From Candidatus Methylacidiphilales bacterium (GTDB lineage Bacteria > Verrucomicrobiota > Verrucomicrobiia > Methylacidiphilales > JAAUTS01), in the NCBI GenBank assembly GCA_028713655.1, contig JAQTNW010000007.1, forward strand, positions 1 to 64,000: a stretch of DNA of 64,000 bases, in the 5' to 3' direction. A program made the position numbers and the translations under genes. The notes beneath the pieces were generated by a model. That model had not been told where the DNA came from. It worked only from the letters and a program-made list of their open reading frames with translations, and searched no databases. Shown piece after piece: positions 34,791 through 43,262 of this stretch. Each line of letters begins with the position of its first letter. Position 1 is the first letter of the stretch.

Positions 34791-35635
34791 GCTCCGAGCA
34801 AGAGCGTTATGCTAACGAAGGCGTTGACCTGAAAGAAAGCTTTATTGATGGATACCGGGTCGGAAGTCCTGCACAAGCGGTGTTCATAGAGAAGGCCGGC
34901 CGAGGCCAGCGCCCAAGCCACGGCATAAATCGGCCCCAGCCCCGCGATCCATCCAAAACAGGCAAACCCGATAGCCGCCGCAACATGCAGCACCTGGGCC
35001 AGACGCAGGCTCGGCCTCAAACCGTAACGGGCGGGAAAACTGTAAAGCCCCTTGCTCCGATCAAATTCCATGTCGAGCGTCGCGTAAATCAAGTCGAACC
35101 CAAAAACCCAGGCCAGCACCGATGCGGCCAGTACCCAGGGCGCAAGCGAAGTCAATTCGCCGCGCAGCGCGGCCCATGCGCCCATGGGCGCGGCGCTCAA
35201 GGCCAGACCCAGAAAGAAATGCGAATAGGCCGTGAACCGTTTGGTCAGCGAATAGGACAAGACCAGCACGATCGCCAGCGGGCTCAGATACAAACAAAGC
35301 GGATTCAACCGCCACGCGCCGAAAACCAGCAGGGCCAGCGAAACGGACATCAATGCCCAGCCCAGCGATTTTGGAATCAAGGTGTGGCGTAATGCCGTGC
35401 GCGGATTTTGTTTGTCGATTTCCCAATCCGCCAGGCGGTTGAAACACATGGCTGCTGTGCGGGCGCCCACCATGCAAAGCAAAATCCAAAACAAGGCGCG
35501 CCAGCCGGGTCTTCCCTGCCCCGCCACCAGCATGGACATCAACGCAAAAGGCAGCGCGAAAATCGTGTGTGAAAATTTGACGAATTCAAACAAGCCTGCC
35601 ACGCGGGAGGCCAGGGACAATGGACGAGAAGACAT
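34763..35635 (-). CDS. UbiA-family prenyltransferase, MqnP-type
   Basis: 290 residues from the ATG at 35635, 7 bases after the ubiX stop; the upstream extension overlaps ubiX and is not credible. An intramembrane enzyme: VKFSHTIFALPFALMSMLVA, ARTAAMCFNRLADWEIDKQN (the first Asp motif N-x-x-x-D), DLIYATLDMEFDRSKGLYSF (the second Asp motif). It attaches the polyprenyl tail to the 1,4-dihydroxy-naphthoate ring precursor in menaquinone or related quinone synthesis. Neighbouring mqnE, mqnA and ubiX support MqnP function. Confidence 0.92.
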   Translation of the reverse strand: MSSRPLSLASRVAGLFEFVKFSHTIFALPFALMSMLVAGQGRPGWRALFWILLCMVGARTAAMCFNRLADWEIDKQNPRTALRHTLIPKSLGWALMSVSLALLVFGAWRLNPLCLYLSPLAIVLVLSYSLTKRFTAYSHFFLGLALSAAPMGAWAALRGELTSLAPWVLAASVLAWVFGFDLIYATLDMEFDRSKGLYSFPARYGLRPSLRLAQVLHVAAAIGFACFGWIAGLGPIYAVAWALASAGLLYEHRLCRTSDPVSINKAFFQVNAFVSITLLLGACLDLWIRR

Positions 35636-35642
35636 ACTAAAA

Positions 35643-36209
35643 CTAATCCTCCCGCCCCTCGCGCTGAACTTTCCAGCGCTTGACGAGGTCATTTTCAACT
35701 CCGAGATGATCCAGGATGCGAGCGACAACCGTATCCGCCACCTCTTCCACAGTCCGGGGCCGGCCGTAGTAGGATGGAATGGCGGGCAGAACAATCGCCC
35801 CCGCTTCGATCACAGTGACGATGTTGCGCGCGTGAATCAGATTCCAAGGCGTCTCACGCGGCACCAGAATCAATTTCCTTTTCTCTTTCAAAAAAACATC
35901 CGCAGCGCGGGTGATTGTGCTGTCGGAATAGCCGTACGCGATCCGTCCGACCGTGCCCATCGAGCACGGAACTATCACCATGCTGGCGATTTTTGAGGAA
36001 CCGCTGACAAACGGCACCTGCATGCTCTGGTCGTCATAGACGGGAAATTTTTCCGGAATTTTCAGCCCGTCCAGTTCGCATTTTGCCACTTCGTGTGCAT
36101 GACTGCTGAGGACCACATGCACCTCATGACCCGGCTGATCCAGGTTTTGCAAAAGCCGTTGGGCGTAGATCGAGCCGCTCGCCCCGGTGATGGCGACAAC
36201 GCATTTCAC
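35643..36209 (-). CDS. ubiX: Flavin prenyltransferase UbiX
   Basis: 188 residues. CVVAITGASGSIYAQRLLQN at the N terminus is the flavoprotein P-loop, then KIASMVIVPCSMGTVGRIAY (the usual SMVIxPCS) and KRKLILVPRETPWNLIHARN. UbiX makes the prenylated FMN cofactor of UbiD-type decarboxylases. A UbiD homologue is at 46.0 kb. Here it heads a menaquinone operon, consistent with the proposed decarboxylation of 1,4-dihydroxy-6-naphthoate in the futalosine route. Confidence 0.95.
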   Translation of the reverse strand: MKCVVAITGASGSIYAQRLLQNLDQPGHEVHVVLSSHAHEVAKCELDGLKIPEKFPVYDDQSMQVPFVSGSSKIASMVIVPCSMGTVGRIAYGYSDSTITRAADVFLKEKRKLILVPRETPWNLIHARNIVTVIEAGAIVLPAIPSYYGRPRTVEEVADTVVARILDHLGVENDLVKRWKVQREGRED

Positions 36210-36258
36210 GATTCAGAAAGGTTGGGCATGGAACACGAGACGCCAGATTTGATCCACA

Positions 36259-36684
36259 TCACTTCTCCCCTGTGGAGGGATTCGGTTTATAAACCAGATA
36301 GGCAACCAAGGCGGCCAGCACGCTTTGTCCAACTCCGGAGATGATCCATTTCAACGCCAGACAACACGGCAACGGTTGCACGGCATAAGAGATCAGCGAA
36401 TTGGTTTCGAAAAAGACGCCCATGAATAACCCGAATAGAACCGCGCAAACCGGGCATGCCTTTTCCGCAAAACCTTTTGCCCAGAGGACAACGAAGGTCG
36501 CCGACCATAAAAGTTGAGCCAAAGTCAGCCAGCCGATGTGCGAACACATCTGTCCCTGGGGGCGCCAAAGGCTGGCAGTCGCCTGGTACGTGGGCATCAG
36601 CCAGACCCGATGAATGAAATAATCCGTGATGAATACCACTGCAAACACCGCGGCGATGGCGAGGATGAGACGTTTAATGTTCAT
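36259..36684 (-). CDS. Small membrane protein of unknown function
   Basis: 141 residues with four hydrophobic segments (KRLILAIAAVFAVVFITDYF, TLAQLLWSATFVVLWAKGF, VLFGLFMGVFFETNSLISYA, WIISGVGQSVLAALVAYLVY). Two cysteine pairs face the membrane boundary (KACPVCAVLFG and QPLPCCLALKW). The pattern resembles DUF1761-like proteins but I do not assign it. It lies 49 bases upstream of ubiX and may be co-transcribed. Confidence 0.75.
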   Translation of the reverse strand: MNIKRLILAIAAVFAVVFITDYFIHRVWLMPTYQATASLWRPQGQMCSHIGWLTLAQLLWSATFVVLWAKGFAEKACPVCAVLFGLFMGVFFETNSLISYAVQPLPCCLALKWIISGVGQSVLAALVAYLVYKPNPSTGEK

Positions 36685-36773
36685 GGCCGGAGCATGGCAT
36701 TTTGCCGGGAAAGATTAAAGAATTTTCCAGTAATTTCAAAGGAGCATGGCCTGCGACGCAAAGTAGTCCATTG

Positions 36774-37400
36774 CTATAACGGCCAGAGCTTTTCACGAGT
36801 TAGCCTGCGTTCAATCACCTCCTCCGAAACGGCAAAGCGCCTAGCTAGTGGGATGCAGAGATAGGACAGATGTGCATCACTGAGATTGTGACGAGCCATG
36901 CCGTTTTGCTCCACTTCAGAGAGAACATTCTCAAATTCCGTCTTCAGACTATCGATTGGAACCAGAAAGCGGCCTGCGAACTCATTCGCATGATACTCCA
37001 GTAAGCCATATTCCTTGTCGGGCATATCTTGCATAAATACAATCCACTCATCCGAGTTCCCTCGTGGTATTGCCTTAAAAACCTCTTCGTGCAGGACATA
37101 ATGACCTAGCTCGTGAGCAATGCTGAACCGTAGCCGATTGATAAACCGATCGTCCAGATACTGCTGCTGATCCACGATGAGGGTCGTCCAGTCCCCCAAT
37201 AAAAGGGCATCCACGTCGGCATTTTCTTTCAGGCCTGTAATGGTTCTGATTTCAAGATTGAGATCGAATTCGGCTATGGCCAAAACATCCACTGGAATCT
37301 CGCCGGAAGACCAGTATTGCTGTCTGAATCTATCGGCTTCATTCCAACACTGCTGCTGGTCAATGAAGGGGGCTTTGAAGGTCCGAGGGTCTGTTGACAT
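36774..37400 (-). CDS. ImmA/IrrE-family metallopeptidase
   Basis: 208 residues with the zinc motif H96-E-L-G-H100 in RFSIAHELGHYVLHEEVF and a third-ligand region LLEYHANEFAGRFLVPIDSL. This family (COG2856) includes proteases that cleave their partner repressor, as ImmA does for ImmR, and is also annotated in toxin-antitoxin-like modules. It begins 3 bases after the XRE regulator gene stops. The partner regulator upstream and double operator make an inducible switch likely; the trigger is unknown. Confidence 0.9.
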   Translation of the reverse strand: MSTDPRTFKAPFIDQQQCWNEADRFRQQYWSSGEIPVDVLAIAEFDLNLEIRTITGLKENADVDALLLGDWTTLIVDQQQYLDDRFINRLRFSIAHELGHYVLHEEVFKAIPRGNSDEWIVFMQDMPDKEYGLLEYHANEFAGRFLVPIDSLKTEFENVLSEVEQNGMARHNLSDAHLSYLCIPLARRFAVSEEVIERRLTREKLWPL

Positions 37401-37403
37401 GTC

Positions 37404-37781
37404 TTAACTTTTTCGAATCTTCTCAATGACCTTCCGCATCTCGGCTTCTGTAGGTTTCTGCCCTCGGAGTGTTCTAAAAAATGCAGGCAGCTCCTTCACC
37501 AACTCTTCATCCTCCATGAGGTCTTGTGGAATGATGCCTCGATCGGCGGCTGCGAGATCGAAGAATAGATACCATTCGTCGCTGCCTTTCGCTAAATTCA
37601 AAGCCTTGGCATATCGCGTAAGGATTTCTCTATCCTGAGGCGGAGGTATAGCTCTCCGCTCCATACGGCTGATGTTACCTGGATCGGCCCCTGCTTTCTC
37701 GCAGAAGGCTCGTAAAGTAATTCGTCTTTCCTTTCGCAGTGCCCTGAAAAACGAAGCGAAATTCTGATGTGGGGTGTTCAT
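37404..37781 (-). CDS. XRE-family transcriptional regulator, partner of the ImmA-like peptidase
   Basis: 125 residues. The helix-turn-helix spans ITLRAFCEKAGADPGNISRM then ERRAIPPPQDREILTRYAKA. The C-terminal part (DEELVKELPAFFRTLRGQKP, EAEMRKVIEKIRKS) is helical. Divergently upstream lie two inverted repeats of TTGTTGT/ACAACAA type, probable operators for autoregulation. The gene order regulator then peptidase is the standard ImmR-ImmA-like pair. Confidence 0.88.
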   Translation of the reverse strand: MNTPHQNFASFFRALRKERRITLRAFCEKAGADPGNISRMERRAIPPPQDREILTRYAKALNLAKGSDEWYLFFDLAAADRGIIPQDLMEDEELVKELPAFFRTLRGQKPTEAEMRKVIEKIRKS

Positions 37782-37788
37782 AGGGTTT

Positions 37789-37833
37789 ATTGTTGTATTA
37801 ACACTACAACAATTTGTTGTTGCTGCACAACAA
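37789..37833. promoter_or_regulatory. Double operator upstream of the XRE/ImmA pair
   Basis: Two adjacent inverted repeats: ATTGTTGTA (37789-37797) with TACAACAAT (37805-37813), perfect over 9 bases with a 7-base spacer, and TTGTTGT (37814-37820) with ACAACAA (37827-37833), perfect over 7 with 6 between. They lie 8-52 bases before the XRE start codon, the expected place for an autorepressor to bind. No other copy was seen in the window. Confidence 0.7.
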
Positions 37834-37884
37834 TATCTTTCAAGAACAGAGCGTGGATTCTCTGTGATGTTGCCCTTGTAACCC

Positions 37885-38961
37885 TCAAAACGAACGGCTC
37901 AGCGAAAGCAGCAGCGCCTCGTCTTCCTTCGACTGGGTGTAATCGCTGCCCGTGCCATGGCTGTAACGAAATTCGGCGCCCGCGCTCAAGCCGTCGTTGA
38001 AATTCCAGCGCGGGCTCGCGACAAAACGCACCGTATCGCGCAAGGGGTTTGTTGCTCCGTCGTTGATTTCCCGCGACTCGTATTCGGCGCGCAACCGCAT
38101 GTTGATCTCCGGATACGGATTCTGCGCCCATTCGGCAAAGTATGTGGAAACCGATTCGCCGTAGTTTTGGTTCAATGCTTCGATATCCTCCTTGCGGTTG
38201 CCGAAGCTCAGAGAATTTTTATCCGCCACCTTCCATACCAGGGAGCTTTCCATTTTAAAATCATCGCTGTTGCGTCCGCCCAGCCAGTATTGCTCGTCCA
38301 TTTGATCGGACGGACGGAAGTTCAGGCTGAGCTTGTTCTGAAACAGATCGCGGCGCAGGGTGACGCCGTATTCACGGCGCGACCAAAACTGTCCCATGCC
38401 TTCGGAATGATTTTCCATCGAAATTTCCGGATGCAATGTGGTTTGGGGCATAAACTGCCAGTCCAGATTTGTTCCATAACGCCAGACATCGTTGGCAGAA
38501 GTGCGATCATTTCGCATCTGGGTGCCCAGTTCATTGAAAATGCTCCAGTTCAGCTTTTGGGAGGGGGTCATTTTCAGGCGCGTAATGTACCGCTGATCCA
38601 GCATGCTGCCGTAATCGGCCAGATAAGACGGGTCGGAGAGATCCTGCTGTTGAGCTTTGATGCCAACGCTGTACTCCTGCGAAATCCCGGCCTGGCGGGT
38701 AAGTTGATAATTGTAAACCACCCCAAGGTTGTTATTGACTGTGTTCGTTGCCGTGGTCTTGTTCCAATTGGCATTCAACGGGTTCACCCGGAATTCCAAA
38801 TTCACGGTGTCGGACTTGAGTATGGAATGGTTGCCGACTAGCGCCGTATCATCGGACTTGCTTTGCACAATCTGCTCAAAGCGCTGATCTTCGGCCTGCG
38901 CCAGGTCCAAACAAAGGACCACGCAGCCAAACAAAACGATCTGTGACAGGTTCCGATGCAT
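37885..38961 (-). CDS. Outer-membrane beta-barrel-like protein
   Basis: 358 residues from the ATG at 38961; a longer upstream reading is improbable. Signal peptide (NLSQIVLFGCVVLCLDLAQA), then alternating aromatic strands (LGVVYNYQLTRQAGISQEYS, REYGVTLRRDLFQNKLSLNF, WNFNDGLSAGAEFRYSHGTG) and a C-terminal Phe (LLLSLSRSF), the mark of an outer-membrane barrel. Aspartate and glutamine are rich in loops. No family was recognised and no partner gene is adjacent. Confidence 0.8.
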   Translation of the reverse strand: MHRNLSQIVLFGCVVLCLDLAQAEDQRFEQIVQSKSDDTALVGNHSILKSDTVNLEFRVNPLNANWNKTTATNTVNNNLGVVYNYQLTRQAGISQEYSVGIKAQQQDLSDPSYLADYGSMLDQRYITRLKMTPSQKLNWSIFNELGTQMRNDRTSANDVWRYGTNLDWQFMPQTTLHPEISMENHSEGMGQFWSRREYGVTLRRDLFQNKLSLNFRPSDQMDEQYWLGGRNSDDFKMESSLVWKVADKNSLSFGNRKEDIEALNQNYGESVSTYFAEWAQNPYPEINMRLRAEYESREINDGATNPLRDTVRFVASPRWNFNDGLSAGAEFRYSHGTGSDYTQSKEDEALLLSLSRSF

Positions 38962-39041
38962 GAAGCCGGAACTATAAGCAGTTTTGCATGCAAAATAAAA
39001 GAATTTAAATTCCCTGTTCCGACAGGCCACGCTCCATCGTC

Positions 39042-39069
39042 TTGACATCGGGATGCGTTAAACATAGTT
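39042..39069 (+). promoter_or_regulatory. Candidate promoter of the MazE-like/Doc pair
   Basis: TTGACA at 39042-39047 and ATAGTT at 39064-39069 are 16 bases apart, ending 7 bases before the start codon. The -35 is a perfect consensus hexamer while the -10 is weak. The short leader leaves no room for a good ribosome-binding site. Confidence 0.45.
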
Positions 39070-39076
39070 TTACATC

Positions 39077-39304
39077 ATGACCAAGACGATCACCAGGATC
39101 GGCAATTCGCAGGGCCTCATCTTCGACGCGGCCCTGATGGAGCTCGCGCATCTCAAGCCCGGCGATGAAATCAACGTGGAAATCCACGAGGGCGGCACCA
39201 TTACCCTGACACCCCTGCGCCCCAGGACGTCAGCAGCAAAGGTATCTGGCGTCATCAAGGCAACGATGAAGGATTATGCGCGGACCATGAAGAAGCTGGC
39301 ATGA
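39077..39304 (+). CDS. AbrB/MazE-type antitoxin
   Basis: 75 residues of the SpoVT-AbrB/MazE swapped-hairpin fold: TKTITRIGNSQGLIFDAALM, LKPGDEINVEIHEGGTITLT. The C-terminal helix SGVIKATMKDYARTMKKLA should bind the toxin. It overlaps the Doc gene by 4 bases (ATGA). It should repress its own promoter and block the toxin. AbrB/MazE-type antitoxins paired with Doc-type toxins are a known combination. Confidence 0.88.
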   Translation: MTKTITRIGNSQGLIFDAALMELAHLKPGDEINVEIHEGGTITLTPLRPRTSAAKVSGVIKATMKDYARTMKKLA

Positions 39305-39708
39305 GCGCCACGCCGGAGAATTGTTTCCACCTCAGCGTCGAAATCGTACATGAAATTCATGCCGAGGCCATCACTAGATTTGGAGGATCGGAAGGTGTGC
39401 GGGATGTAGCCTTGCTGGAATCGGCAGTGGCCGCGCCACAAGCAAGCTTTGGCGGAAAGTCACCCTACAAGGACTTGGGCGAAGTAGCGGCAGCCTATCT
39501 GTTCTATCTGTGCCGGAACCACCCCTTCATTGACGGAAACAAACGGACGGCACTGGGCGCATGCATCGTGTTTTTGCGGCTCAACGAAATCGAACCGAAA
39601 ACTGATGGCCCGGATTGGGAAGAACTCGTGCTCGCAGTGGCATCCAGCGCGATTGATCGCGACGAAACCACCAGATGGCTGCGAAAACTTCTGCCGAAAC
39701 ACGCTTGA
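39301..39708 (+). CDS. Fic/Doc-family toxin
   Basis: 135 residues of Doc length. The Fic/Doc motif H74-PFIDGNKR82 is intact (CRNHPFIDGNKRTALGACIV), after LGEVAAAYLFYL. Doc proteins phosphorylate elongation factor Tu and stall translation; the H-x-F-x-(D/A)-G-N-K-R motif with Lys in place of the Fic Gly is the Doc form. It overlaps its antitoxin by ATGA. Convergent to a serine hydrolase gene. Confidence 0.9.
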   Translation: MSATPENCFHLSVEIVHEIHAEAITRFGGSEGVRDVALLESAVAAPQASFGGKSPYKDLGEVAAAYLFYLCRNHPFIDGNKRTALGACIVFLRLNEIEPKTDGPDWEELVLAVASSAIDRDETTRWLRKLLPKHA

Positions 39709-39747
39709 ATCCGGCCGTTGGAATTCCTGCCAGGCCGATCCGGAACT

Positions 39748-40863
39748 TCATTCCTTCCCTGGAAAGGCCTTGTCCAATTCAAGCAATATTCTGCCGGTGC
39801 TGTCATGCTTGTTGAAAAGATTTTTTGTCACCGCCACGGCCAGCCTGCGTTCGAGGTCCGCAAACCCAATCGCGCCGCCGTGGCCTCCATGCCCAAACCT
39901 CGCGACCTTACGGCCCGGCTCAAATTCCCCAACCGGTTGATAGCCTAGCAACTTGTCGGAATACCCTTTGGCCGGCGCATCCAGTTTCTGCCAGGCCGTT
40001 GCCTCAAATACCCTCTCAGGCGGGAGCAATTCCACGCCATCCACTCCACCCGGCAATAAGGCGGCATAGTGGCGCGCCAGCGCACGGGCGCTCATGATGC
40101 CGGTGGTTGCGGGAAGGCAGGCATGCCACATGTCAGGCCGATTCATCATCGTGTGCAATGGCTGCGTCCAACCGGGGATCGATTGCGGCTGTGTGTCATC
40201 AGGCGGGACAAACTCCTTATTATAGTCCTCCAGCAGCGCCACGCGTGATTCGACTTGATCCGGAATGCCCAGATACATCGCCTCCATGCCGAGAGGCTTG
40301 ACAATTTCCTCCTGCAACAAATCCGGAAACGAATGCCCGGTGGCACGACACGCGGGTTCGCCCACGATCCAGCCATAGGTGATTGCATGATATTGGGCAC
40401 GGCTTCCCGGAGTCCACGCTGGTGTTAGGCCCGCGATGGCCGCACACATGCGCTTCCAATCCGCCAGTTCGGCATACCCGATTCCCTTGGGCATATAGGG
40501 CAGCCCGGCGGTATGGCTCAGCCCCTGGCGCAGCGTAATGCGTTCTTTCCCATGTGCCGTGAATTCGGGCCATATCTCGGCAATTGGACTGTCGTAGGAC
40601 AGCTCGCCGCGCTCCACAAGGCGGTGAACAACCGTTGCCGCCAGCCCTTTGCTGACGGAAAAAACCGGGAATAGCGTGTCGCCGTCCACGGTCATGCCGG
40701 TTTGATGATTGGCGATACCGGCCCATGCATCCACGACAAGCCGACCCTCGCAATACGCGGCAACCTGCATGCCGCGTTCCGTGCCATCGGCGATCAGTTG
40801 TTGCAAAAGGGATTGGATCGTCTGCTGGATCGAAGCGGTATTGGCGGAAATTTTGGGGCTCAT
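39748..40863 (-). CDS. Beta-lactamase-type serine hydrolase (class C/EstB family)
   Basis: 371 residues, no signal peptide. The active site S69-V-S-K72 is in LFPVFSVSKGLAATVVHRLV, with QYHAITYGWIVGEPACRATG for the Tyr motif. The late segment KVARFGHGGHGGAIGFADLE fits the third motif, HGG replacing KTG. These enzymes are mostly esterases or peptidases rather than antibiotic hydrolases. It follows the ECF42-type sigma gene on the same strand by 59 bases. The native substrate is unknown. Confidence 0.9.
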   Translation of the reverse strand: MSPKISANTASIQQTIQSLLQQLIADGTERGMQVAAYCEGRLVVDAWAGIANHQTGMTVDGDTLFPVFSVSKGLAATVVHRLVERGELSYDSPIAEIWPEFTAHGKERITLRQGLSHTAGLPYMPKGIGYAELADWKRMCAAIAGLTPAWTPGSRAQYHAITYGWIVGEPACRATGHSFPDLLQEEIVKPLGMEAMYLGIPDQVESRVALLEDYNKEFVPPDDTQPQSIPGWTQPLHTMMNRPDMWHACLPATTGIMSARALARHYAALLPGGVDGVELLPPERVFEATAWQKLDAPAKGYSDKLLGYQPVGEFEPGRKVARFGHGGHGGAIGFADLERRLAVAVTKNLFNKHDSTGRILLELDKAFPGKE

Positions 40864-40922
40864 GGGTTGAAACTTAGCAAAGCATGGAAACAGAACGAGC
40901 GTCTGGCAACTGATAATATTGC

Positions 40923-42242
40923 TTACATGGCCCTGAGCTTCATTGCGTCGGTTTGCTCTTCACACGCCTGGAGTTTTTTGTACAGAAATATTCGCTCCGA
41001 CTTGATTCCGGCCAGTTGCAGCGATTTTTGGAAATGACCCGCAGCGGTTTCCGAATGATTCAGCCGCGCCTCAAATTCGCCCAATACTGCATGAAGCAAA
41101 TAATATGAATTCAACTTCTTCCTATCTTGGATGGCGTCAATCGCAGCAAGACCTGCTTCCGGCCCCTCGATATTTGCCACCACAATGGCACGATTGAGGG
41201 CAACGACCGGCGAATTATCGAATTCAAGCAGATGATCATACAGTGACAAAATTTTCGGCCAATCCGTGGATTCGTAATCCTTCGCCGAGCAGTGGCAGGC
41301 GGCTATGCCTGCCTGGAGATGATACTCGGCGATCTCGCCACCCACAGCCGATTGTGAAAAATGAACCATGCCGCGCGCGATCATCGGCCAATCCCATTGC
41401 GTGCGGTCCTGCTCCTGGAGCCGGAGCAGGTTCCCCTCCCCATCCACCCGCGTTGGAATGCGCGCGGCGCTAAATAACATCAGCGCCAGCAATGCGTGCG
41501 TCCTGGGCTGGTTCCCAGCCGGATGTTCCGCCAGCAAGCCCGTCAGCCGGATGGCTTCGTGGCATATTTCCTCACGAACCAATTTTTCACCGCTGGAAGC
41601 CTTATAACCTTCGTTGAAGAGCAGGTAGAGCGATTGCAAAACTCCGTCCAACCGCTGCGCCAACTCTGCGCCCGCAGGAATCTCGAAGGGTATCCGGGCT
41701 TCGTGAATATTTTGTTTCGCCCGCGTCAAGCGCTTTGCAATCGCCGCCTCGGTTGTCAGGAAAGCTTGCGCGATTTCGCCCGGGCTGAAACCGCAAAGGG
41801 TTTTCAATGCCAGCGCGGCCTGCGCCTCTCCCGGAATGAGCGGATGGCAGCACACGAACATCATCCGCAAACGGTCGTCCCTGATTTCATCCTCGCTGAA
41901 AACCATTTCGTCTGAACCGGTTTGTTCCATCAAAAGGGTGATTTCGGCCTCCTTGTCGCGAAAAACTTTTTTGCGCCGCAGCACATCCAGCGCCAGGTTT
42001 CGGGAAGCCCGCATGATCCACGCGGAAGGATTTTCCGGGACACCGTAATAGGGCCAGGTCTGCAATGCACGGGCGAGCGCTTCCTGGACCACGTCCTCCG
42101 CCAACCCCAGATGCTCCACGCCAAAAATGTGCGTCAGAGTCGCAACCATCTTTCCCCATTCATGCCGGAACAAATGCTCGATCACCCGGGGAGTTTCCCG
42201 GGACGGCGGCAACGCTGCGCTGGAATCTGCAGTCGGCATCAA
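40923..42242 (-). CDS. ECF sigma factor with large C-terminal domain (ECF42 type)
   Basis: 439 residues, twice the usual ECF length. Sigma regions 2 and 4 are in the first 200 residues (AEDVVQEALARALQTWPYYG, NPSAWIMRASRNLALDVLRR, TLCGFSPGEIAQAFLTTEAA), then a helical C-terminal domain with DUF6596/TPR-like repeats (LLFNEGYKASSGEKLVREEI, HALLALMLFSAARIPTRVDG). This layout matches group ECF42, which is classically encoded beside DGPF/YCII proteins and regulated by its C-terminal extension rather than by an anti-sigma factor. The DGPF partner is at 43789. Confidence 0.92.
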   Translation of the reverse strand: MMPTADSSAALPPSRETPRVIEHLFRHEWGKMVATLTHIFGVEHLGLAEDVVQEALARALQTWPYYGVPENPSAWIMRASRNLALDVLRRKKVFRDKEAEITLLMEQTGSDEMVFSEDEIRDDRLRMMFVCCHPLIPGEAQAALALKTLCGFSPGEIAQAFLTTEAAIAKRLTRAKQNIHEARIPFEIPAGAELAQRLDGVLQSLYLLFNEGYKASSGEKLVREEICHEAIRLTGLLAEHPAGNQPRTHALLALMLFSAARIPTRVDGEGNLLRLQEQDRTQWDWPMIARGMVHFSQSAVGGEIAEYHLQAGIAACHCSAKDYESTDWPKILSLYDHLLEFDNSPVVALNRAIVVANIEGPEAGLAAIDAIQDRKKLNSYYLLHAVLGEFEARLNHSETAAGHFQKSLQLAGIKSERIFLYKKLQACEEQTDAMKLRAM

Positions 42243-42302
42243 TGGGTTCCCCCTACATTTGGGTTGCTAACAAAATGATGCCAGCAAGGACATGAATACT
42301 GT

Positions 42303-42428
42303 TCATAGTCCAATGAAGGGGTTGATAACTGTCACACCATCGTAGTCCTGGCCGTGATGCAGGTCCTCGCTGAGGACTTCGCGGCAGCGGGCGGTTTTGG
42401 TGGCGGGGGTGTTGGATGCGAGTTTCAT
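42303..42428 (-). CDS. Possible 41-residue small protein
   Basis: An ATG at 42428 opens a 41-codon frame (MKLASNTPATKTARCREVLS, then DGVTVINPFIGL) ending in TGA. It lies inside the ECF42 cluster on the same strand. No ribosome-binding site and no homologue were recognised, so it could be a random frame or the fragment of a lost gene. It is listed because its composition and cluster position are compatible with coding. Confidence 0.25.
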   Translation of the reverse strand: MKLASNTPATKTARCREVLSEDLHHGQDYDGVTVINPFIGL

Positions 42429-42736
42429 AGGTTTATTTGTGGTTTTAGAGGAAGAACGCAAATGTTAGATAAATTCTTACCAACATTCTCCGTGCACATG
42501 GTTATTTACTCTGGATTGCCGCGTCGGCGGGACTTTGCCCACCTCCTCGCAATGACGCATGAACGTGCGGCAGAATAAATACAATATGCTCTATTACAAA
42601 GCGGCGGCGGCATTGGATTTTTCAAAAAACCATCTCCTGAATCTCCGTCATCTCGTTGTTAAAAGACATCTTCTTCTTCGCGTTCCTTTGCGATCTTCCT
42701 GTCAAATATCTTTTTTAAGTTTTTGTCGGCCAGGTT
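42429..42736. other. Intergenic region, one inverted MITE-like phrase
   Basis: ATTGCCGCGTC near 42514-42524, and TCCTCGCAATGACGC at 42543-42557, are reverse copies of the two ends of the phrase inside the tRNA-Leu 157-bp repeat (GCGTCATTGCGAGGAG). The rest is AT-rich filler with TTCCTTTGCGATCTTCCTGT (42682-42701), related to 48272-48292. No gene was found. Confidence 0.5.
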
Positions 42737-43189
42737 TTATGCGCACGTTGAAGCCGCAGGCACGATGACCATCCACAACACGCCGAAACGGTCGGTGACC
42801 ATGCCGAAGCGCGGCGAATAAAAGGTCTTGCCCAGCGGCATCTGCACCTCTCCCCCGTCGCTCAGTGCGGCGAAATACCGGTCGGCCTCGGCTTCCGTGG
42901 CTGCGCTGACGGAGAGTGAAAAGCCGGCGAACTTGGGACCATCCCCGCAGCCGTCGGAGGCCATGAGTGTGGTCGCTCCTATCTCGAACGAGGCGTGCAT
43001 CACTTTGTTCTCCCAGCCCGACGGCAGCCTGCCGGACGGGCACGGTTCCGGGCTTTCCTTGTAATGCATGACGAAGTTCACTTTCGCGCCGAGCGCCTTG
43101 CCATAGAACTCGAGGGCCTCCTCACATTTGCCGTTGAAGAACAGGTAGGTCTCAATTTTTTCAGGATGATGTTTATTTTTTGCGTTCAT
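42737..43189 (-). CDS. VOC (glyoxalase/PhnB-like) superfamily protein
   Basis: 150 residues from the ATG at 43189; an upstream reading lacks protein character. ETYLFFNGKCEEALEFYGKA, LGAKVNFVMHYKESPEPC, HASFEIGATTLMASDGCG and PLGKTFYSPRFGMVTDRFGV show the PhnB subgroup (DUF899/3-demethylubiquinone-like) of the VOC fold. No activity is established for this subgroup. It is a standard member of the ECF42 neighbourhood. Confidence 0.88.
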   Translation of the reverse strand: MNAKNKHHPEKIETYLFFNGKCEEALEFYGKALGAKVNFVMHYKESPEPCPSGRLPSGWENKVMHASFEIGATTLMASDGCGDGPKFAGFSLSVSAATEAEADRYFAALSDGGEVQMPLGKTFYSPRFGMVTDRFGVLWMVIVPAASTCA

Positions 43190-43262
43190 ATTTGTATTTT
43201 TCCATTTAACGGTTGATTTTGATTTATCGTCTGAGGAACAACACGCAACCCTGGCTTTGCTG

